From: Spirochaetia bacterium | GTDB taxonomy: Bacteria; Spirochaetota; Spirochaetia; PWKH01 | Direction of reading: 5' to 3' | DNA length: 5,971 nucleotides | NCBI GenBank assembly: GCA_021736505.1 | Contig: JAIPFU010000105.1 | Span: 1 to 5,971, forward strand | Shown: piece after piece, positions 1 through 4,753 of the stretch | How the letters are laid out: every line of letters starts with the position of its first letter | Position numbering within the stretch: position 1 is the first letter of the stretch | Notes under the pieces: generated by a model | The model's input: only the letters and a program-made list of their open reading frames with translations | The model's database searches: none | What the model was told of the DNA's origin: nothing | Made by a program: the position numbers and the translations under genes

Positions 1-42
1 CAAAAAAACCGCTGCCCCGGGGAAATCCCCTGAAGCAGCGGT
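1..42 (-). terminator. Intrinsic terminator of the lipoprotein operon
   Basis: Positions 8-15 (ACCGCTGC) pair perfectly with 35-42 (GCAGCGGT). An inner GGGG/CCCC stem (19-22 with 27-30) is capped by a four-base loop. Read on the minus strand, the hairpin is followed directly by a run of T (complement of A2-A7), which is the classical rho-independent layout. It lies about 90 nt after the stop codon of the rhodanese lipoprotein gene and should end that transcript. On the plus strand only four T follow, after a GC-rich gap, so termination in that direction would be weak. Confidence 0.9.
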
Positions 43-79
43 AGGCCTTTTCTGTACAAGTAACAGGAAATGCGCGTTT

Positions 80-97
80 CAGTCAAAAAGCTGACTG
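80..97 (-). other. Small stem-loop in the 3' untranslated region
   Basis: CAGTCA (80-85) pairs with TGACTG (92-97) around a six-base loop. A second copy of TGACTG at 102-107 could compete for the same partner. It sits between the rhodanese gene stop and the strong terminator at 1-42. No T-tract follows it, so it is not itself a terminator. It might protect the 3' end of the mRNA, or it may be chance. Confidence 0.3.
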
Positions 98-131
98 CTT
101 GTGACTGTTGGTGGAAATTATTTGATCTTCG

Positions 132-1064
132 TTATTTGAGTTCCAGCTCAAAACTGTCATCACCGAAGATCATGTTGTCACCACTGTAATCGGAGATACC
201 GCCGGCATTATAGACCTTTGTGTATCCCAGCTCTTCCAGGGCATCGAGTACATACCCAGCTCTGGTGCCTGAACCGCACATGAGGAAAATTTCCCTGTTC
301 TTGTCCCCGAAAACATTCTCCAGTATGATCTTGGATTCGATATCTTCAGCGGAGAATTCCCAGCCGTTATTCCGGACAAGCGCCCGTCCGTCAAAATATT
401 CAAAAAAGGAAACAAGCTCAAAACTATCAATATAGCCTGCTGTATATTTATCAGCAACATTTCTCAAATCAACATACTTAGCACCTGGGCGACGAAGAAG
501 TGAATCGATGTTATCCATAGTCACTTCAGCAGGCAAGGCCCTTGCACCGGAAAATTCACCATCGCCGAGGACCTTGTTGTCGCCGTTGTAATCGCTGATA
601 CCGCCGGCATTATAGACTTTTGTATAACCCAGCTCTTCCAAGGCATCCTTTACATATCCTGCCCTCGTTCCTGAGCCGCACATGAGGACTACAGCATCAT
701 CCTTATCTCCGAATACATTCTGCAATATGGCTTTGCTTACCACATCCTCGGATGAAAATTCCCAGCTGTTGTTCCGTACCAGCGCTCTTCCCTCAAGGTA
801 TTCGAAGAAAGGAACGACTTCAAAACCTGCAATATATCCGCCGTTGAACATATCTGAAAAGTTTCGTAAATCAATAAAACGGACATCTTCATCAAGATAT
901 TCATCAATGGTTCCCATGTTGATATCTTCGTTACCGGTGAGTTCTACAACTTCCGCTGGTGCCGGCGCTGGAGTGGGAGCCGCAGCTTCCTCCTGGCCGT
1001 TGCTGCAAGCGACAAAACTGAAAATGAGCAGCATGGATGCTGCAAGCAATAGTAATTTTTTCAT
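132..1064 (-). CDS. Lipoprotein with two tandem rhodanese domains
   Basis: Predicted 310-aa extracytoplasmic lipoprotein. Residues 1-20 form a Lys-Lys-started hydrophobic signal ending in the lipobox FVAC, with C20 as the lipidated cysteine; an Ala/Pro linker follows (about 25-38). Two rhodanese-like domains follow, at about 61-168 and 195-302. Each has an early DLRN motif, a GYI motif, a conserved RALVRNN.WEFS segment and an active-site loop CGSGTR (C129 and C263). The six-residue loop is the sulfurtransferase type, not the seven-residue Cdc25 phosphatase type. Classical two-domain rhodaneses usually keep only the C-terminal cysteine; here both are present. The likely role is binding or transferring sulfane sulfur outside the membrane; donor and acceptor are unknown. 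The ATG has a Shine-Dalgarno TAGGAG five bases upstream. The gene lies 48 nt after the FMN-binding lipoprotein gene and is probably co-transcribed with it. Confidence 0.9.
   Translation of the reverse strand: MKKLLLLAASMLLIFSFVACSNGQEEAAAPTPAPAPAEVVELTGNEDINMGTIDEYLDEDVRFIDLRNFSDMFNGGYIAGFEVVPFFEYLEGRALVRNNSWEFSSEDVVSKAILQNVFGDKDDAVVLMCGSGTRAGYVKDALEELGYTKVYNAGGISDYNGDNKVLGDGEFSGARALPAEVTMDNIDSLLRRPGAKYVDLRNVADKYTAGYIDSFELVSFFEYFDGRALVRNNGWEFSAEDIESKIILENVFGDKNREIFLMCGSGTRAGYVLDALEELGYTKVYNAGGISDYSGDNMIFGDDSFELELK
159..884 (-). repeat. Intragenic tandem duplication of a rhodanese domain
   Basis: The segments at 561-884 (first domain, residues 61-168) and 159-482 (second domain, residues 195-302) are homologous copies offset by exactly 402 bp, or 134 codons. 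By hand count, the C-terminal halves (residues 119-168 against 253-302) match at 40 of 50 positions, including the whole CGSGTRAGYV loop and the segment DALEELGYTKVYNAGGISDY. The N-terminal halves are more diverged. Similarity also shows at the DNA level, for example 186-245 against 588-647, which points to a fairly recent duplication or continuing gene conversion. Confidence 0.9.
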
Positions 1065-1070
1065 ATAATC

Positions 1071-1092
1071 TCCTAAAAATTTCCTAAAAATT
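1071..1092 (-). repeat. Perfect 11-bp tandem repeat carrying the rhodanese gene RBS
   Basis: TCCTAAAAATT occurs twice head to tail, at 1071-1081 and 1082-1092. On the minus strand the copy nearer the start codon supplies most of the Shine-Dalgarno TAGGAG (1070-1075), five bases before the ATG at 1064. The second copy places another TAGGA 11 bases further upstream. The duplication fills about half of the 48-nt gap between the two lipoprotein genes and may affect initiation at the second gene. Confidence 0.75.
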
Positions 1093-1112
1093 AATGGTAA
1101 ACAGTGAGAAAT

Positions 1113-1736
1113 TTACATATATCGTTCGTTGTGATAGGTGAATAATCCCTGAAGCATTCTTACAGCATTGTTGGGTGTTACAGTTGCACCTGTATATTCA
1201 TCAACATCACCATGCATTGCTTTCAGGTCATTCACATATTCCTGGGGTTTCCCGACAATATTATCTTCAACATATGTATGAAGGAGGTCGTGGGCTTCCA
1301 CACCTTCCCAAGTTACATAGCTGTCACCGTACATACCTGCGGTATAATGGCCGGTAGAATCTTCATCCCAGGATATAAAGCTGACTGAACCATCTTCCTT
1401 GCTTAGTTCCACATATGCCACTGACCAGTAGTTTACCTGCGGTCCCCTGCATGTACAGGCAATATATCCGACCTGATACTTTACATTTTCCAATTGTTCA
1501 TACTCAAAGAGTACATAGCCAATCTTTTCTGTTTCTTTCTTATGCCCGTCCACATGGGTAAACCAGAACGCGTTTTCCACAAGAATACCGTCCTGCGGCT
1601 CTTCTTCCACCGGTGCTGTTTCTTCTACCGGGGCTTTTGCCGCCTCTGCGGTTTCAGCCTCTTCTGCAGCATTGTCGCAGGAAGAAATACCTATGACAAA
1701 AAAAGTCAGAAATAATAACACACCAATTTTTTTCAC
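1113..1736 (-). CDS. FMN-binding-domain lipoprotein, predicted flavinylation target
   Basis: Predicted 207-aa lipoprotein. The signal segment ends in the lipobox ISSC (C20), followed by a Glu/Ala/Pro-rich linker (21-49) and a compact domain (about 50-207). Near the C-terminus is DEYTGAT (179-185), which matches the Dxx[ST]GAT motif of FMN_bind domains as in NqrC/RnfG, where ApbE attaches FMN covalently to the last threonine. T185 is therefore the predicted acceptor. Other marks are a CxC pair (C94, C96) in YIACTCRGP and an aromatic segment VNYWSVAYVE. Such proteins usually carry electrons outside the membrane; partners here are unknown, and no apbE is visible in the window. Translation starts at GTG: an in-frame stop lies six codons upstream, no ATG is available, and an AGGGGG ribosome site sits six bases before it. 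It is the first gene of the operon with the double rhodanese. Confidence 0.82.
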   Translation of the reverse strand: MKKIGVLLFLTFFVIGISSCDNAAEEAETAEAAKAPVEETAPVEEEPQDGILVENAFWFTHVDGHKKETEKIGYVLFEYEQLENVKYQVGYIACTCRGPQVNYWSVAYVELSKEDGSVSFISWDEDSTGHYTAGMYGDSYVTWEGVEAHDLLHTYVEDNIVGKPQEYVNDLKAMHGDVDEYTGATVTPNNAVRMLQGLFTYHNERYM

Positions 1737-1742
1737 AGAAAT

Positions 1743-1748
1743 CCCCCT
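1743..1748 (-). promoter_or_regulatory. Ribosome binding site fixing the GTG start
   Basis: On the minus strand this reads AGGGGG, a variant of AGGAGG, with a six-base spacer to the GTG codon at 1736-1734. Because the frame closes with TAA at 1754-1752 and the first internal methionine is residue 135, past the signal peptide, this site decides the unusual start codon. Confidence 0.7.
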
Positions 1749-1780
1749 AATTTATGATTCTTTTAATAATGATTTTCAAC

Positions 1781-1809
1781 ATCATATAAGGTTTTATAAG
1801 GGTTGTAAA
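1781..1809 (-). promoter_or_regulatory. Sigma70-type promoter of the lipoprotein operon
   Basis: On the minus strand a -35 box TTTACA (1809-1804, five of six consensus bases) and a -10 box TATGAT (1786-1781, five of six) are separated by exactly 17 bp. Transcription would start near 1774, giving a leader of about 38 nt before the GTG. The spacer holds two direct copies of TATAAGG (plus strand 1785-1791 and 1795-1801) spaced 10 bp apart, one helical turn, which could be bound by a regulator. A strongly AT-rich stretch upstream could act as an UP element. Confidence 0.6.
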
Positions 1810-1897
1810 TAGTTAAACCATACTTATTTACTAATAATTAATAAAATTGTAATATTAAATAAGATAATTATAGGTAAAAACAAAATAATGCAGTATT
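1810..1897. other. AT-rich core of the divergent control region
   Basis: This is part of the gene-free stretch of about 337 bp between the divergent lipoprotein and carbonic-anhydrase-like genes. It is extremely AT-rich and has no credible ORF. A perfect 8-bp inverted repeat, CTTATTTA (1823-1830) and TAAATAAG (1856-1863), is separated by 25 bp. In such biased sequence this may be chance, but it lies just upstream of the leftward -35 box, where an UP element or a regulator would act. Confidence 0.4.
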
Positions 1898-1915
1898 ATG
1901 TGATTGTATTCACAT
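1898..1915. promoter_or_regulatory. CRP/FNR-family operator-like palindrome
   Basis: ATGTGA (1898-1903) and TCACAT (1910-1915) form a perfect inverted repeat around a six-base centre. This is exactly the TGTGA-N6-TCACA layout bound by CRP-type regulators. It lies in the divergent intergenic region, about 75 bp upstream of the predicted rightward transcription start and about 130 bp upstream of the leftward one. The first distance is compatible with class I activation. Which member of the CRP/FNR family would bind is not known from this window. Confidence 0.55.
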
Positions 1916-1945
1916 TAAGAAGAATCGCCGGTTTTTGCTTATACA

Positions 1946-1975
1946 CTGGCACAATACTTAGTGATTGTTTATAGT
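1946..1975 (+). promoter_or_regulatory. Possible promoter of the carbonic-anhydrase-like gene
   Basis: The -10 box TATAGT (1970-1975) matches five of six consensus bases. The -35 candidate CTGGCA (1946-1951) matches four of six with an 18-bp spacer, so this promoter would probably need an activator. Transcription would start near 1982, giving a leader of about 90 nt with two stem-loops. The CRP-type palindrome lies just upstream. Confidence 0.4.
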
Positions 1976-1992
1976 ATGTCTATTTTGAATGG

Positions 1993-2019
1993 CTGAGAAG
2001 CTTTCCGATGCTTTCTCAG
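1993..2019 (+). other. Leader stem-loop 1 upstream of the carbonic-anhydrase-like gene
   Basis: CTGAGAA (1993-1999) pairs with TTCTCAG (2013-2019). The stem continues as GC/GC (2000-2001 with 2010-2011) after a single bulged T at 2012, closing an eight-base loop. It would lie about 10 nt into the predicted transcript. A T-run appears only at 2035-2040, too far away for a simple intrinsic terminator. Confidence 0.5.
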
Positions 2020-2036
2020 AAGGATGTCACAAAGTT

Positions 2037-2052
2037 TTTTGCCACCGCAAAA
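2037..2052 (+). other. Leader stem-loop 2, just before the ribosome binding site
   Basis: TTTTGC (2037-2042) pairs perfectly with GCAAAA (2047-2052) around the loop CACC. It ends 11 bases before the Shine-Dalgarno at 2064. Together with stem-loop 1 it makes a structured leader. It is AT-rich and short, so its stability is modest. Confidence 0.4.
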
Positions 2053-2063
2053 TTATTATTCAG

Positions 2064-2068
2064 AGGAG
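2064..2068 (+). promoter_or_regulatory. Ribosome binding site selecting the start at 2074
   Basis: AGGAG, within GAGGAGA, lies five bases before the ATG at 2074. A possible upstream in-frame ATG at 2008 lies in the loop of stem-loop 1 and would add 22 residues that do not fit the family. This site therefore argues for the shorter protein. Confidence 0.85.
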
Positions 2069-2073
2069 ATATT

Positions 2074-2469
2074 ATGAAGTTTTATACTGCAGTTATGTGT
2101 ATGGATGGAAGAATTCAGCTTCCCGTGCATTCTTATTTGCACAAACATTTCAAGGTGGATGCAGTGGATACAGTTACGGAAGCCGGACCTGAAAAATTCC
2201 TAGCTTTCCCGCAGTTGCGTGAGCATGAAGAAAAACTGCAGTCCATCCTGGAACGCGTTCTTATATCCTTGGAAAAACATGATTCCCAGGGTATTGCGGT
2301 GCTTGGGCATTATGATTGTGCTGGTAATCCTGCTGAGGAAGAAGAGCGGAAACGGCAAGTGCTCCAGGCGCTTACTGAACTGAGGCGATTACTTGGAGAG
2401 CAATACAGGGATACCCCGATTACAGCCCTTTGGGTCGATTCCCAGTGGCGGGTTCAGAAACTTACATGA
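2074..2469 (+). CDS. Small beta-carbonic-anhydrase-like protein
   Basis: Predicted 131-aa cytoplasmic protein with no signal peptide. It carries the zinc-site signatures of beta-class carbonic anhydrases. CMDGR (9-13) supplies a cysteine ligand and the Asp/Arg pair, and GHYDC (78-82) supplies H79 and C82. The following AGNP and the segment DTVTEAGP (32-39) resemble a small group of carbonic-anhydrase-like proteins (Pro_CA_2 type, from memory). It is clearly shorter than typical beta enzymes of about 200 residues, lacking the extra N-terminal helices and most of the C-terminal extension. The likely activity is reversible CO2 hydration, but the short form could instead bind zinc or a different small substrate. 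The ATG at 2074 is preferred because of its Shine-Dalgarno and because conservation begins at MKFYTAVMCMDGR. The zinc-transporter gene lies 174 bp downstream on the same strand. Confidence 0.8.
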   Translation: MKFYTAVMCMDGRIQLPVHSYLHKHFKVDAVDTVTEAGPEKFLAFPQLREHEEKLQSILERVLISLEKHDSQGIAVLGHYDCAGNPAEEEERKRQVLQALTELRRLLGEQYRDTPITALWVDSQWRVQKLT

Positions 2470-2516
2470 ACCATTCAGGAAGATCAAAGGAAGGCTTAAG
2501 CAAATTCTCCTAAGGG

Positions 2517-2544
2517 TGGACATGTTACTCTGAAATTGTATAAT
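2517..2544 (+). promoter_or_regulatory. Sigma70-type promoter of zupT
   Basis: TGGACA (2517-2522, five of six -35 bases) and a perfect -10 box TATAAT (2539-2544) are separated by 16 bp. Transcription would start near 2551, about 93 nt before the zupT ATG. The transporter therefore probably has its own promoter even if some message reads through from the upstream gene. No clear Zur-type palindrome is visible around it. Confidence 0.6.
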
Positions 2545-2551
2545 TGGTGAA

Positions 2552-2585
2552 AGCGTCATATCTATGGTGAGCAGCTTAACGCTGC
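2552..2585 (+). other. zupT leader with two alternative short stems
   Basis: GCAGC (2571-2575) pairs with GCTGC (2581-2585) around a five-base loop and is followed by GTGGATTTTTA, resembling a weak terminator. AGCGT (2552-2556) can instead pair with ACGCT (2579-2583), which excludes the first stem. Both lie in the predicted leader. The stems are only 5 bp, so a regulatory switch is speculative. Confidence 0.25.
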
Positions 2586-2643
2586 GTGGATTTTTAGGAT
2601 TGTAGATATAAACGCAAACAAGTATGTACAATGGAGAGTTTAC

Positions 2644-3522
2644 ATGGAAACAAGCACGCTGCTATTTGCTTTGGGACTTACAATATTTGCCGGCTTATCC
2701 ACTGGAATCGGCAGTATTATGGCCTTCTTTGCAAAAGATTTTAACCCGAAATATTTATCTGCAACTTTGGGGTTTTCTGCCGGGGTGATGATCTATGTGT
2801 CCCTGATTGAAATATTTGTAAAAGCCCGGGAGTCCTTGTCTGCTTCCTTGGGTGATAAAATGGGTTACACCTATACTGTTGCTGCTTTTTTTACCGGGAT
2901 TGCTGTCATAGCAATCATTGATAAACTTATTCCATCCTACGAAAACCCCCATGAGATCGGCAATATCAATAAACCGAATCCCTGCGAAGAGAAGGCTGCC
3001 CAAAACGATGGCAAAGAAGCTTCAGCTGCCGGTGGAATAGGACAAAGGGTGAGGACGGAAAGTGAGACGAAGAATCTCTACCGTATGGGAATGTTTTCCG
3101 CCTTGGCAATAGCTATTCATAACTTTCCTGAAGGTTTGGCAACGTTTATGAGTGCTGTTGCAGATCCTGCCTTGGGTATCAGCATAGCAGTTGCCATTGC
3201 TATCCACAATATTCCAGAAGGGGTGGCTGTGTCCATTCCAGTCTATTATGCCACAAAAAATAAGAAAAAAGCTTTTTGGATATCTCTAGCTTCCGGTTTA
3301 TCGGAACCACTGGGGGCGATTCTCGGATTTTTCATTCTGCGGAGCTTATTTAATGAACTTGCCTTTGGGCTCATATTTGCCAGTGTAGCGGGTATTATGG
3401 TCTATATCTCTCTAGATGAACTGCTTCCAACGGCTGAGGAATACGGTGAGCATCACCTAGCCATAGGGGGGTTGATCGCGGGAATGCTTGTCATGGCAGG
3501 CAGTCTCCTGCTCTTAGCTTGA
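2644..3522 (+). CDS. zupT: ZIP-family zinc/divalent metal transporter ZupT
   Basis: Predicted 292-aa inner-membrane importer of zinc and possibly other divalent metals (iron, manganese, cobalt are known for ZupT relatives). About eight hydrophobic helices are visible, near residues 5-28, 37-60, 76-96, 147-172, 175-203, 209-234, 239-260 and 270-292. The two ZIP metal-site signatures are intact: HNFPEG (159-164) in helix 4 and HNIPEG (188-193) in helix 5. FNPKYLSATLGFSAGVMIYVS (33-53) resembles helix 2 of E. coli ZupT. The protein is longer than E. coli ZupT (257 aa), mainly because of a hydrophilic loop at about 97-146. That loop has only one His and one Cys, unlike the His-rich loops of many ZIP proteins. 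A GGAGAG ribosome site lies five bases before the ATG. It faces a convergent amidohydrolase gene 90 bp downstream. Confidence 0.92.
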   Translation: METSTLLFALGLTIFAGLSTGIGSIMAFFAKDFNPKYLSATLGFSAGVMIYVSLIEIFVKARESLSASLGDKMGYTYTVAAFFTGIAVIAIIDKLIPSYENPHEIGNINKPNPCEEKAAQNDGKEASAAGGIGQRVRTESETKNLYRMGMFSALAIAIHNFPEGLATFMSAVADPALGISIAVAIAIHNIPEGVAVSIPVYYATKNKKKAFWISLASGLSEPLGAILGFFILRSLFNELAFGLIFASVAGIMVYISLDELLPTAEEYGEHHLAIGGLIAGMLVMAGSLLLLA

Positions 3523-3544
3523 TGCTCTTTGCTTGATGCTCTTT
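3509..3544 (+). repeat. 14-bp tandem duplication across the zupT stop codon
   Basis: GCTTGATGCTCTTT is repeated perfectly at 3517-3530 and 3531-3544. A partial third unit upstream (TGCTCTT at 3509-3515) keeps the 14-bp period. The first copy contains the zupT TGA (3520-3522). The second copy is out of frame and does not change the protein. Slipped-strand duplication is the simplest origin. Confidence 0.8.
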
Positions 3545-3578
3545 GTGTTCCCTTCAAGTTCTCTTCTGATCCTATTTT

Positions 3579-3607
3579 GCGCTAATTCTGCACCTCTTCT
3601 GCAGCGC
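3579..3607. other. Stem-loop in the convergent intergenic region
   Basis: GCGCT (3579-3583) can pair with AGCGC (3603-3607). An alternative inner stem, CTGCA/TGCAG, spans 3588-3604. It lies between the ends of zupT and the M20 gene, where a shared terminator is expected. Neither strand has a T-tract after the stem, so it is not a convincing intrinsic terminator. Confidence 0.3.
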
Positions 3608-3612
3608 CGAAA

Positions 3613-4737
3613 TTATTCCTGCTGTAAATTCCGGAGCAGTTCAGTGTAGAGGGCGGAGGCTGAAACAAGCTCATTAAAATCTACAAACTCATCCCTTGTG
3701 TGAGCGGCTGCCAAGGATCCCGGCCCGAGTATTATGGGCGTACAGCCGGTGTCCCGCAGGAGATTTGCATCAGAATGGCTCTTGAATGAACCGGGGGCCC
3801 ACTCCAGCGAGGCTGCTGAAAAGACTTTCTGCAGTACAGCGGTGAACGGATCATCCCGGGGGATTATATAACCGCCGCTGATGAAGGGCATTTCGATGTC
3901 ATAGGTGTTAGCCGCGCTTTTATCCAGGTATTCTTTTAGAAATGTGTTTAATTCATCAGCGTACTTAGCTGCATCCCAGTCAGGAGGCAGGTGGATGTCC
4001 ATAGCGGTGGAGCAGCGGTCGGGAACAGCAAATCCTGATTCAGAACTGTGCAGGTCGCGAATATTCAGGACCGTATCAGCTTCATTTTTAAGTATGCGGT
4101 CATCCAGTTGAAGCAGCAGGCGAAGCATGGATCGGATGGTATGGCTGCTGTAATCTGACATGGCTGCGTGGCGGCGATAACCGTAGACATTCAGGAGCAG
4201 CTCTATGTAGCCGTAATGGCTGGTGCAGGGGATGAGGCTTGTGGGTTCAGCCACCAGAGCATGCTTGAATTGATAGGCATCAAGGAGGGTTTTTGTCCCG
4301 TCACCGCTCTCCTCCTCTCCTACAACCAGGCAGAGCAGAACATTTTTTGGGAGAAATCCTCCTTCCGATGCGGATATAAAGGCTTCAATCAATGCTGCAC
4401 ATCCGCCTTTCATATCAGCGGTTCCTAGACCTTGGCAAATCTCGTTTTCTTCTGAAAAGCTGTATTCTTCAATATCAAAAGCGGGGACCGTATCGATGTG
4501 TCCCAAGAAAAGAGTATCAGGAACCGCCTGCCTGGCGGATATCTCAATATTGAAGCGCTGTTCATCCACTGGCCTGAGGAGGACATTCATATCCCGCCCT
4601 TCAAGATACTCCACGAGAAAGCTGGTAAGCACATCCTCCTTGCCGGAGGGGCTGTAGATGTCTACCATTTCTTTAAATAATGCATGCAGACGTTCCCTGT
4701 CAATTCGGCTGTCACATATTCTGTCAGATGTACGCAT
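3613..4737 (-). CDS. M20-family zinc amidohydrolase (ArgE/DapE/LysK-like)
   Basis: Predicted 374-aa cytoplasmic metallo-amidohydrolase that removes an acyl or aminoacyl group from an amide. The full two-zinc site can be read: H80 and D82 in GHIDTVP, bridging D108 in GTADMKGG, general base E141 and ligand E142 in GEEESG, E164 in VAEPTS, and H346 in the C-terminal AAHTRDEF. The catalytic domain is split (about 1-172 and 290-374) by a dimerisation/lid domain that carries the usual histidine (H190 in YGYRRHAA). The length is normal for ArgE, DapE and LysK, but the motifs do not separate these from other M20 deacylases or peptidases. No arginine or lysine biosynthesis genes are nearby. The ATG follows an AGGAGG ribosome site. 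The gene is only 14 nt after the GNAT acetyltransferase gene and likely forms an operon with it. Confidence 0.88.
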   Translation of the reverse strand: MRTSDRICDSRIDRERLHALFKEMVDIYSPSGKEDVLTSFLVEYLEGRDMNVLLRPVDEQRFNIEISARQAVPDTLFLGHIDTVPAFDIEEYSFSEENEICQGLGTADMKGGCAALIEAFISASEGGFLPKNVLLCLVVGEEESGDGTKTLLDAYQFKHALVAEPTSLIPCTSHYGYIELLLNVYGYRRHAAMSDYSSHTIRSMLRLLLQLDDRILKNEADTVLNIRDLHSSESGFAVPDRCSTAMDIHLPPDWDAAKYADELNTFLKEYLDKSAANTYDIEMPFISGGYIIPRDDPFTAVLQKVFSAASLEWAPGSFKSHSDANLLRDTGCTPIILGPGSLAAAHTRDEFVDFNELVSASALYTELLRNLQQE

Positions 4738-4745
4738 TATGGATG

Positions 4746-4753
4746 CCCCTCCT
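4746..4753 (-). promoter_or_regulatory. M20 ribosome binding site overlapping the GNAT stop codon
   Basis: On the minus strand this reads AGGAGGGG. Its first two bases are the last two of the GNAT TAG stop (4754-4752). The spacer to the ATG at 4737 is 8-10 bases. Ribosomes finishing the acetyltransferase would sit on this site, so translation of the two genes is probably coupled. Confidence 0.75.

Noticed and set aside
220..1357. Plus-strand ORFs inside the lipoprotein genes
   Set aside because: They are antisense shadows of well-supported minus-strand genes and encode no recognisable motifs.
1946..1962. Possible sigma54 promoter (CTGGCAC-N5-TTAGT)
   Set aside because: The -24 element fits, but the essential GC of the -12 element is replaced by AG.
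2008..2073. Upstream in-frame ATG for the carbonic-anhydrase-like gene
   Set aside because: It lies in the loop of leader stem-loop 1 and has no Shine-Dalgarno at usable spacing, while 2074 has AGGAG five bases upstream and starts where family-like sequence begins.
1737..2073. Phage, transposon or CRISPR-type element in the intergenic region
   Set aside because: There are no regularly spaced repeats, terminal inverted repeats or transposase fragments; the content is explained by promoters and leader structures.
2600..2628. Second possible zupT promoter (TTGTAG, 17 bp, TATGTA)
   Set aside because: It would start transcription inside or beside the ribosome binding site; the promoter at 2517-2544 matches better and leaves a usable leader.
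2389..2631. Minus-strand 80-codon ORF
   Set aside because: It overlaps the end of the carbonic-anhydrase-like gene and the zupT promoter, shows no domain, and has no convincing ribosome site.
3523..3612. Bidirectional intrinsic terminator between zupT and the M20 gene
   Set aside because: A hairpin can be drawn at 3579-3607, but neither strand has a following T-tract.
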